Assembly: GCF_050948175.1 (NCBI RefSeq)
Contig: NW_027490406.1
Location: 62,001 to 126,000 of the forward strand
DNA from: Xylocopa sonorina
Taxonomy: Eukaryota; Arthropoda; Insecta; Hymenoptera; Apidae
Length of the DNA: 64,000 nucleotides
Direction of reading: 5' to 3'
Positions 55,801-64,000 of the stretch are shown piece by piece; positions within the stretch are counted from its first letter, which is position 1; the number at the start of each line of letters is the position of its first letter. The translations under genes were made by a program, and so were the position numbers. Below the pieces are notes generated by a model. It saw only the letters and a program-made list of their open reading frames with translations, ran no database searches and was not told where the DNA came from.

Positions 55801-56519
55801 GATATAATATGATTTGCGAAGTGTTATTTATACCTCGTCTACACATCAAATGAATGTAAATGCGACACTTCCTTGCAAGGAAATAGCGTTTGCAGATGTC
55901 TACGTATCGTAGCAATAGAATTCTAATGCTTCTTAAAACGCGATATCGCATCACATTTCTATGTTTCATGGTAAGATATAATATGATTTGCGAAGTGTCA
56001 TGTATTCCTCATTTACACTTCAAATGAATGTAAATGCGACACTTCCTTGCAAGGAAATAGCGTTTGCAGATGTCTACGTATCGTAGCAATAGAGTTCTAA
56101 TGCTTCTTAAAACGCGATATCGCATCTCATTTCTATGTTTCATGGTAAGATATAATATGATTTGCGAAGTGTTATGTATTCCTCATCAACACATCAACTG
56201 ATTGTAAATGCGACACTTCCTTGCAAGGAAATAGCGTTTGCAGATGTCTACGTATCGTAGCACTAGAGTTCTTATGATTCTTAAAACGCGATATCGCATC
56301 TCATATCTATGTTTCAAGATAAGATATAATATTCATTGCGAAGTGTTATGCATTCCTCGTCTACGATTCAAATGAAAGTAAATGTGACACTTCGTTGCAA
56401 GGAAATAGCGATTGCAGATGTCTACGTATCGTAGCAATAGAGTTCTAATGCTTCTTAAAACGCGATATCGCATCTCATTTCTATGTTTCATGGTAAGATA
56501 TAATATGATTCGCGAAGTG

Positions 56520-56536
56520 TTATGTATTCTACACAT
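56520..56536. repeat. Monomer with 6-bp deletion in TATTCCTCGTCTACAC
   Basis: TATTCCTCGTCTACACATC reads here as TATTCTACACATC, a loss of 6 bp. The flanks share TTC/TC steps, so slippage or a short-repeat deletion is likely. It lies only about 180 bp before the next monomer, which carries the 77-bp deletion, so two of the rarest length changes in the window are neighbours. Confidence 0.9.
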
Positions 56537-56709
56537 CAAATGAATGTAAATGCGACACTTTCTTGCAAGGAAATAGCATTTGCAGATGTCTACGTATCGT
56601 AGCAATGGATTTCTGCTGCTTCTTAAAACGCGATATCGCATCTCATTTCTATGTTTCATGGTAAGATATAATATGATTTGCGAAGTGTCATGTATTCCTC
56701 GTTTACACT

Positions 56710-56806
56710 TCAAATGAATGTAAATGCGTCACTTCCTTGCAAGGAAGTAGCGTTTGCAAATGTCTACCTATCGTAGCAATAGTGTTATGTATTCCTCGTC
56801 TACACT
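56710..56806. repeat. Truncated monomer, 97 bp (77-bp internal deletion)
   Basis: The monomer runs normally to CGTAGCAATAGTGTT, then jumps to ATGTATTCCTCG. In a full monomer, AGTGTT occurs both after CAAT and again after GCGA, 77 bp apart. Here only one copy remains, at about 56,781-56,786. Dyad 3 and the AT-rich part are lost. This is the only large break in monomer length in the window and fits a deletion between 6-bp direct repeats. Confidence 0.93.
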
Positions 56807-59442
56807 TCAAATGAATGTAAATGCAACCCTTCCTTGCAAGGAAATAGCGTTTGCAGATGTCTACGTATCGAAGCAATAGAGTTCAAATGCTTCTTAAAAC
56901 GAGATATTGCATCTCATATCTATGTTTCATGATAAGATATAATATTCTTTGCGAAGTGCTATGCATTCCTCCTCTACGATTCAAATGAATGTAAATGCGA
57001 CACTTCGTTGCAAGGAAATAGCGTTTGCAGATGTCTACGTATCGTAGCAATAGAGTTCTTATGATTCTTAAAACGCGATATCGCATCACATTTCTATGTT
57101 TCATGGTAAGATATAATATGATTTGCGAAGTGTTATGTATTCCTCGTCTACACATCAAATGAATGTAAATGCGACACTTTCTTGCAAGGAAATAGCATTT
57201 GCAGATGTCTACGTATCGTAGCAATGGATTTCTGCTGCTTCTTAAAACGCGATATCGCAACTCATTTCTATGTTTCATGGTAAGATATAATATGATTTGC
57301 GAAGTGTTATGTATTCCTAGTCTACACTTCAAATGAATGTAAATGAGTCACTTCCTTGCAAGGAAGTAGCGTTTGCAAATGTCTACCTATCGTAGCAATA
57401 GTGTTCTAATGCTTCTTAAAACGCGATATCGCATCTCATTTCTATGTTTCATGGTAAGATATAATATGATTTGCGAAGTGTCATGTATTCCTCGTTTACA
57501 CTTCAAATGAATGTAAATGCGACACTTCCTTGCAAGGAAATAGCGTTTGCAGATGTCTACGTATCGTAGCAATAGAGTTCATATGATCCTTAAAACGCGA
57601 TATCGCATCTCATATCTATGTTTCAAGATAAGATATAATATTCATTGCGAAGTGTTATGCATTCCTCGTCTACGATTCAAATGAAAGTAAATGTGACACT
57701 TTCTTGCAAGGAAATAGCGTTTGCAGATGTCTACGTATCGTAGCAATAGGGTTCTAATGCTTCTTAAAACGCGATATCGCATCTCATTTCTATGTTTCAT
57801 GGTAAGATATAATATGATTTGCGAAGTGTCATGTATTCCTCGTTTACACTTCAAATGAATGTAAATGCGACACTTCCTTGCAAGGAAATAGCGTTTGCAG
57901 ATGTCTACGTATCGCAGCAATAGAGTTCTAATGCTTCTTAAAACGCGATATCGCATCTCATTTCTATGTCTCATGGTAAGATATAATATGATTTGCGAAG
58001 TGTTATGTATTCCTCATCAACACATCAACCGAATGTAAATGCGACACTTCCTTGCAAGGAAATAGCGTTTGCAGATGTCTACGTATCGTAGCAATAGAGT
58101 TCTAATGCTTCTTAAAACGCGATATCGCATCACATTTCTATGTTTCATGGTAAGATATAATATGATTTGCGAAGTGTTATGTATTCCTCATCAATTCATC
58201 ATCTGATTGTAAATGCGACACTTCCTTGCAAGGAAATAGCGTTTGCAGATGTCTACGTATCGTAGCAATAGGGTTCTTATGATTCTTAAAACGCGATATC
58301 GCATCTCATTTCTACGTTTCATGGTAGGATATTATATGATTTGCGAAGTGTAATGTATTCCTCGTGTACACTTCAAATGAATGTAAATGCGACACTTCCT
58401 TGCTAGGAAATAGCGTCTGCAGATGTCTAGGTATCGTAGCAGTAGTGTTCTAATGCTTCTTAGAACGCGATGTCGCATCTCATTTCTATGTTTCATGGTA
58501 AGATATAATATGATTTGCGAAGTGTTATGTATTCCTCGTCTACACATCAAATGAATGTAAATGCGACATCTCCTTGCAAGGAAATAGCGTTTGCAGATGT
58601 CTACGTATCGTAGCAATAGAGTTCTTATGATTCTTAAAACGCGATATCGCATCTCATTTCTATGTTTCATTTGTAAGGTATAATATGATTTGCGAAGTAT
58701 TATGTATCCGTCGTCTACACTTCAAATAAATGTAAATGCGACACTTCCTCGCTAGGGAATAGCGTTTGCAGATGTCTACGTATCGTAGCAATAGATTTCT
58801 AATGCTTCTTAAAACGCGATATCGCATCTCATTCCTATGTCTCATGGTAAGACATAATATGATTTGCGAAGTGTCATGTATTCCTCGTCTGCACTTCAAA
58901 TGAATGTAAATGCGACACTTCCTTGCAAGGAAATAGCGTTTGCAAATGTCTACCTATCGTAGCAATAGTGTTCTAATGCTTCTTAAAACGCGATATCGCA
59001 TCTCATTTCTATGTTTCATGGTAAGATATAATATGATTTGCGAAGTGTCATGTATTCCTCTTCTACACTTCAAATGAATGTAAATGCGACACTTCCTTGC
59101 AAGGAAATAGCGTTTGCAAATTCTTACCTATCGTAGCAATAGTGTTCTAATGCTTCTTAAAACGCGATATCGCATCTCATTTCTATGTTTCATGGTAAGA
59201 TATAATATGATTTGCGAAGTGTCATGTATTCCTCGTCTACACTTCAAATGAATGTAAATGCGACACTTCCTTGCAAGGAAATAGCGTTTAGAAATGTCTA
59301 CCTATCGTAGCAATAGTGTTCTAATGCTTCTCAAAACGCGATATCGCATCTCACTTCTATGTTTCGTGGTAAGATATAATATGATTTGCGAAGTGTCATG
59401 TATTCCTCTTCTACACTTCAAATGAATGTAAATGCGACACTT

Positions 59443-59452
59443 CCTTGCAAGG
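59443..59452. other. Dyad 1: perfect palindrome CCTTGCAAGG
   Basis: A perfect 10-bp palindrome present in most monomers, followed by AAATAGCG. Common variants replace it with CTTGCTAGG or CTCGCTAGG (for example 5,938-5,945 and 14,455-14,462), which weaken the symmetry. It sits in the best-conserved part of the monomer. A protein-binding role is possible but nothing in the sequence proves one. Confidence 0.85.
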
Positions 59453-59471
59453 AAATAGCGTTTGCAGATGT

Positions 59472-59484
59472 CTACGTATCGTAG
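59472..59484. other. Dyad 2: hairpin CTACG-TAT-CGTAG
   Basis: A five-base inverted repeat around a three-base loop, present in most type A monomers. Flanking TTG upstream (before CAGATGT) and CAA downstream could add three pairs across a bulge. Two common variants break one pair: CTACCTATCGTAG, which also creates a minus-strand TAG, and CTAGGTATCGTAG. A further variant, TATCGAAGC, occurs with type B monomers. Confidence 0.85.
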
Positions 59485-59511
59485 CAATAGAGTTCTAATG
59501 CTTCTTAAAAC

Positions 59512-59521
59512 GCGATATCGC
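59512..59521. other. Dyad 3: perfect palindrome GCGATATCGC
   Basis: A perfect 10-bp palindrome with an EcoRV-type GATATC core and CpG at both ends. It is preceded by TTAAAAC and followed by ATCTCAT in type A monomers. A GATGTC variant (for example 20,089, 41,848, 44,978, 63,864) and the type B GAGATATTGC lose the symmetry. Its centre lies about 38 bp from the centre of dyad 2 and about 69 bp from that of dyad 1. Confidence 0.85.
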
Positions 59522-60461
59522 ATCTCATTTCTATGTTTCATGGTAAGATATAATATGATTTGCGAAGTGTCATGTATTCCTCGGCTACACTTCAAATGAA
59601 TGTAAATGCGACACTTCCTTGCAAGGAAATAGCATTTGCAAATGTCTACCTATCGTAGCAATAGTGTTCTAATGCTTCTTAAAACGCGATATCGCATCTC
59701 ATTTCTATGATTCATGGTAAGATATAATATGATTTGCGAAGTGTCATGTATTCCTCTTCTACACTTCAAATGAATGTAAATGCGACACTTCCTTGCAAGG
59801 AAATAGCGTTTGCAGATGTCTACGTATCGTAGCATTAGAGTTCTAATGCTTCTTAAAATGCGATATCGCATCTCATTTCTATGTTTCATGGTAAGATATA
59901 ATATGATTTGCGAAGTGTTATGTATTCCTCGTCTACACATCAAATGAATGTAAATGCGACACTTTCTTGCAAGGAAATAGCATTTGCAGATGTCTACGTA
60001 TCGTAGCAATGGATTTCTGCTGCTTCTTAAAACGCGATATCGCATCTCATTTCTATGTTTCATGGTAAGATATAATATGATTTGCGAAGTGTTATGTATT
60101 CCTAGTCTACACTTCAATTGAATGTAAATGCGACACTTCCTTGCAAGGAAATAGCGTTTGCAGATGTCTACGTATCGTAGCAATAGAGTTCTAATGGTTC
60201 TTAAAACGCGATATCGCATCTCATTTCTATGTTTCATGGTAAGACATAATATGATTTGCGAAGTGTTATTTATACCTCGTCTACACATCAAATGAATGTA
60301 AATGCGACACTTTCTTGCAAGGAAATAGCATTTGCAGATGTCTACGTATCGTAGCAATGGATTTCTGCTGCTTCTTAAAACGCGATATCGCATCTCATTT
60401 CTATGTTTCATGGTAAGATATAATATGATTTGCGGAGTGTCATGTATTCCTCGTCTACACT

Positions 60462-60635
60462 TCAAATGAATGTAAAAGCGACACTTCCCTGCAAGGAAAT
60501 AGCGTTTGCAGATGTCTAGGTATCGTAGCAATAGAGTTCAAATGCTTCTTAAAACGAGATATTGCATCTCATATCTATGTTTCATGATAAGATATAATAT
60601 TCATTGCGAAGTGTTATGCATTCCTCGTCTACGAT
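60462..60635 (+). repeat. Representative type B monomer (diverged right half)
   Basis: The left half matches type A, but from about 60,536 a linked set of differences appears. AGTTCAAATGC fills the variable box, GAGATATTGC replaces GCGATATCGC, and CATATC, ATGATAAG, ATATTCATTGCG, TTATGCATTCC and TACGATTC follow. By eye some 60-65 monomers in the window carry the TTCATTGCG or TTCTTTGCG signature, so about one in six. The type is scarce between about 37,200 and 49,000 and frequent at 22,000-35,000. The TTCATTGCG change creates a minus-strand TGA, which ends the otherwise open frame. Confidence 0.88.
60556..60570. other. Type B replacement hairpin GAGAT-ATTGC-ATCTC
   Basis: In type B monomers the GCGATATCGC palindrome is lost by two substitutions. 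The first makes GAGAT, which is complementary to the ATCTC already present just downstream. A five-base stem with a five-base loop therefore replaces the 10-bp palindrome at almost the same place. The same arrangement is visible in other type B copies, for example near 660, 19,390, 26,350, 37,145 and 63,510. Confidence 0.7.
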
Positions 60636-63600
60636 TCAAATGAATGTAAATGCAACACTTCCTTGCAAGGAAATAGCGTTTGCAGATGTCTACGTATCGT
60701 AGCAATAGAGTTCTAATGCTTCTTAAAACGCGATATCGCATCTCGTTTCTATGTTTCATGGTAAGATATAATATGATTTGCGAAGTGTTGTGTATTCCTC
60801 GTCTACACTTCAAATGAATGTAAATGCGACACTTCCTTGCAAGGAAATAGCGTTTGCAGATGTCTACGTATCGTAGCAATAGAGTTCTAATGCTTCTTAA
60901 AACGCGATATCGCATCTCATTTCTATGTTTCATGGTAAGATATAATATGATTTGCGAAGTGTTATTTATACCTCGTCTACACATCAAATGAATGTAAATG
61001 CGACACTTTCTTGCAAGGAAATAGCATTTGCAGATGTCTACGTATCGTAGCAATGGATTTCTGCTGCTTCTTAAAACGCGATATCGCATCACATTTCTAT
61101 GTTTCATGGTAAGATATAATATGATTTGCGGAGTGTCATGTATTCCTCGTCTACACTTCAAATGAATGTAAATGCGACACTTCCCTGCAAGGAAATAGCG
61201 TTTGCAGATGTCTAGGTATCGTAGCAATAGAGTTCTAATGCTTCTTAAAACGCGATATCGCATCTCATTTCTATGTTTCATGGTAAGATATAATATGATT
61301 TGCGAAGTGTTATGTATTCCTCGTCTACACATCAAATGAATGTAAATGCGAAACTTTCTTGCAAGGAAATAGCATTTGCAGATGTCTACGTATCGTAACA
61401 ATGGATTTCTGCTGCTTCTTAAAACGCGATATCGCATCTCATTTCTATGCTTCATGGTAAGATATAATATGATTTGCGAAGTGTTATGTATTCCTAGTCT
61501 ACACTTCAATTGAATGTAAATGCGACACTTCCTTGCAAGGAAATAGCGTTTGCAAATGTCTACCTATAGTAGCAATAGTGTTCTAATGCTTCTTAAAACG
61601 CGATATCGCATCTCATTTCTATGTTTCATGGTAAGATATAATATGATTTGCGAAGTGTCATGTATTCCTCGTCTACACTTCAAATGAATGTAAATGCGAC
61701 ACTTCCTTGCAAGGAAATAGCGTTTGCAAATGTCTACCTATCGTAGCAATAGTGTTCTAATGCTTCTCAAAACGCGATATCGCATCTCATTTCTATGTTT
61801 CATGGTAAGATATAATATGATTTGCGAAGTGTCATGTATTCCTCTTCTACACTTCAAATGAATGTAAATGCGACACTTCCTTGCAAGGAAATAGCGTTTG
61901 CAGATGTCTACGTATCGTAGCAATAGAGTTCTAATGGTTCTTAAAACGCGATATCGCATCTCATTTCTATGTTTCATGGTAAGATATAATATGATTTGCG
62001 AAGTGTTATTTATACCTCGTCTACACATCAAATGAATGTAAATGCGACACTTTCTTGCAAGGAAATAGCATTTGCAGATGTCTACGTATCGTAGCAATGG
62101 ATTTCTGCTGCTTCTTAAAACGCTTTATCGCATCTCATTTCTATGTTTCATGGTAAGATATAATATGATTTGCGGAGTGTCATGTATTCCTCGTCTACAC
62201 TTCAAATGAATGTAAATGCGACACTTCCCTGCAAGGAAATAGCGTTTGCAGATGTCTAGGTATCGTAGCAATAGAGTTCTAATGCTTCTTAAAACGCGAT
62301 ATCGCATCTCATTTCTATGCTTCATGGTAAGATATAATATGATTTGCGAAGTGTTATGTATCCCTCGTCTACACTTCAAATGAATGTAAATGCGACACTT
62401 CCTTGCAAGGAAATAGCGTTTGCAAATGTCTACCTATCGTAGCAGTAGTGTTCTAATGCTTCTTAGAACGCGATGTCGCATCTCATTTCTATGTTTCATG
62501 GTAAGATATAATATGATTTGCGAAGTGTTATGTATTCCTCGTCTACACATCAAATGAATGTAAATGCGACATTTCCTTGCAAGGAAATAGCGTTTGCAGA
62601 TGTCTACGTATCGTAGCAATAGTTTTCTAATGCTTCTTAAAACGCGATATCGCATCTCATTTCTATGTTTCATGGTAAGATATAATATGATTTGCGAAGT
62701 GTCATGTATTCCTCGTTTACACTTCAAATGAATGTAAATGCGACACTTCCTTGCAAGGAAATAGCGTTTGCAGATGTCTACGTATCGTAGCAATAGAGTT
62801 CTAATGCTTCTTAAAACGCGATATCGCATCTCATTTCTATGTTTCATGGTAAGATATAATATGATTTGCGAAGTGTCATGTATTCATCGTCTACACTTCA
62901 AATGAATGTAAATGCGACACTTCCTTGCAAGGAAATAGCGTTTGGAAATGTCTACCTATCGTAGCAGTAGTGTTCTAATGCTTCTTAGAACGCGATGTCG
63001 CATCTCATTTCTATGTTTCATGGTAAGATATAATATGATTTGCGAAGTGTTATGTATTCCTCGTCTACACATCAAATGAATGTAAATGCGACATTTCCTT
63101 GCAAGGAAATAGCGTTTGCAGATGTCTACGTATTGTAGCAATAGTGTTCTAATGCTTCTTAAAACGTGATATCGCATCTCATTTCTATGTTTCATGGTAA
63201 GATATAATATGATTTGCGAAGTGTCATGTATTCCTCTTCTACACTTCAACTGAATGTAAATGCGACACTTCCCTGCAAGGAAATAGCGTTTGCAGATGTC
63301 TACGTATCGTAGCAATAGAGTTCTAATGCTTCTTAAAACGCGATATCGCATCTCATTTCTATGTTTCATGGTAAGATATAATATGATTTGCGAAGTGTTA
63401 TGTATCCCTCGTCTACACATCAAATGAATGTAAATGCGACACTTCCTTGCAAGGAAATAGCGTTTTCATATGTCTACGTATCGAAGCAACAGAGTTCAAA
63501 TGCTTCTTAAAACGAGATATTGCATCTCATATCTATGTTTCATGGTAAGATGTAATATTCATTGCGAAGTGTTATGCAATCCTCGTCTACGATTCAAATG

Positions 63601-64000
63601 AATGTAAATGCGACACTTCCTTGCAAGGAAATAGCGTCTGCAGATGTCTAGGTATCGTAGCAATGGAGTTCTAATGCTCCTTAAAACGCGATATCGCATC
63701 TCATTTCTATGTTTCATGGTAAGATATAATATGATTTGCGAAGTGTTACGTATCCCTCGTCTACACTTCAAATGAATGTAAATGCGACACTTCCTTGCAA
63801 GGAAATAGCGCTTGCAAATGTCTACCTATCGTAGCAGTAGTGTTCTAATGCTTCTTAGAACGCGATGTCGCATCTCATTTCAATGTTTCATGGTAAGATA
63901 TAATATGATTTGCGAGGTGTTATGTATTCCTCGTCTACACTTCAAATGAATGTAAATGCGACACTTCCTTGTAAGGAAGTAGCGTTTGCAGATGTCTACC

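Larger units (their letters stand above)
59418..59591 (+). repeat. Representative type A monomer (174 bp)
   Basis: This is a near-consensus copy of the majority monomer. Internal landmarks are CCTTGCAAGG at nt 26-35, CTACG-TAT-CGTAG at 55-67, a variable box at about 75-90, GCGATATCGC at 95-104, then TATGTTTCATGGTAAG, an AT-rich GATATAATATGATTTG stretch and TATTCCTC near the end. Composition is about 36% G+C with nine CpG sites in most type A copies. The following copy starts exactly 174 bp on, at 59,592. The monomer is open in one minus-strand frame (58 codons), which explains the chained open frames seen across the array. Confidence 0.93.
1..64000. repeat. Satellite DNA array, ~174-bp monomer, about 368 head-to-tail copies
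   Basis: Every part of the window is made of a ~174-bp unit that begins, in the phase used here, with TCAAATGAATG and recurs at 1, 175 and so on to 63,942. All copies point the same way; I saw no inversion and no unrelated insertion. The last unit start is 91 bp short of 368 x 174. The indels seen by eye account for all of it: five 2-bp deletions, one 77-bp and one 6-bp deletion, one +4 event and scattered single-base changes. The array continues past both window ends. Known centromeric and pericentromeric satellites of many eukaryotes have this unit size and HOR organisation; a centromeric role here is inference. No satellite family is recognised. Confidence 0.98.
52850..64000. repeat. Region 9: mosaic related to regions 7 and 5
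   Basis: From about 52,855 the 5-mer HOR stops inside a monomer and continues as a region-7-like sequence (GCGGAGTGTCATG). Local duplications include about 60,130-60,530 with 61,870-62,280 (offset 1,740, ten monomers) and about 55,262-55,500 with 58,660-58,899 (offset 3,398). The second offset equals 20 monomers minus 77 minus 6 plus 1, matching exactly the indels found between them. The 58,130-58,860 stretch resembles the ends of both 29-monomer copies of region 7. B and C monomers reappear at 54,900-57,700, 60,600 and 63,550. Confidence 0.85.

Noticed and set aside
59512..59540. Promoter-like AT-rich GATATAATATG as a TATA or -10 box
   Set aside because: It occurs in nearly every one of ~368 monomers with no consistent downstream gene, so a promoter call would rest on base composition only.
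1..64000. CRISPR array, as regularly spaced direct repeats
   Set aside because: The repeat unit is the entire ~174 bp with no unique spacers, and the variable box is a small set of reused alleles, not unique sequence.
1..64000. rRNA, tRNA or snRNA genes
   Set aside because: No tRNA-like A/B box pair with a cloverleaf, and no rRNA-like sequence was seen. The short hairpins are the repeated dyads.

Overview
The whole window is one uninterrupted tandem satellite array. It holds about 368 head-to-tail copies of a ~174-bp monomer, all in the same orientation, and it runs off both ends of the window. I find no convincing protein-coding gene, tRNA, rRNA, transposon or CRISPR array. The typical monomer is about 36% G+C. 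An array this large, with a roughly nucleosome-length monomer and higher-order repeats (HORs), points to eukaryotic heterochromatin, probably centromeric or pericentromeric. CpG is not depleted: about 9 per monomer, observed/expected near 1.6 by hand count. This argues mildly for a genome with little germline CpG methylation, such as many invertebrates. I do not recognise the satellite family and cannot name the organism.

Monomer anatomy: each standard (type A) monomer carries three short dyads at roughly fixed positions. They are CCTTGCAAGG (about nt 26-35, counting from TCAAATGAATG), the hairpin CTACG-TAT-CGTAG (nt 55-67) and GCGATATCGC (nt 95-104). A variable 10-15 bp box lies between the second and third dyads. 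Two alternative haplotypes recur. Type B has GAGATATTGC in place of the third dyad, plus ATGATAAG, TTCATTGCG and TACGATTC downstream. Type C is left-A/right-B with a TTTCAAGATAAG signature.

Layout, left to right: (1) 1-11,700, mosaic of long segmental duplications with offsets of 12, 27 and 29 monomers. (2) 11,700-14,030, diverged monomers with little HOR order. (3) 14,030-19,400, a ~13-monomer block and its second copy, expanded by one and by three monomers. (4) 19,400-21,690, a clean 6-mer HOR (1,044 bp). (5) 21,690-35,000, a mosaic rich in B and C monomers with duplicated cassettes. (6) 35,000-38,040, 6- and 7-monomer offsets. (7) 38,040-48,300, an 11/18/29-monomer HOR system. (8) 48,781-52,850, a very homogeneous 5-mer HOR (870 bp) with one 522-bp deletion unit. 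(9) 52,850-64,000, a mosaic with 10-mer offsets, one monomer truncated by 77 bp and one 6-bp deletion.

How it works together: the structure is what unequal exchange, conversion and segmental amplification would produce. Duplications preserve monomer phase almost exactly, and offsets are whole numbers of monomers once a short catalogue of indels is counted. That catalogue closes the phase exactly: the last monomer start, at 63,942, is 91 bp short of 368 x 174, which equals the sum of the listed indels. Long minus-strand open frames (up to ~345 codons) exist only because 174 = 3 x 58 and one frame of type A monomers lacks stops, so I do not call them genes.
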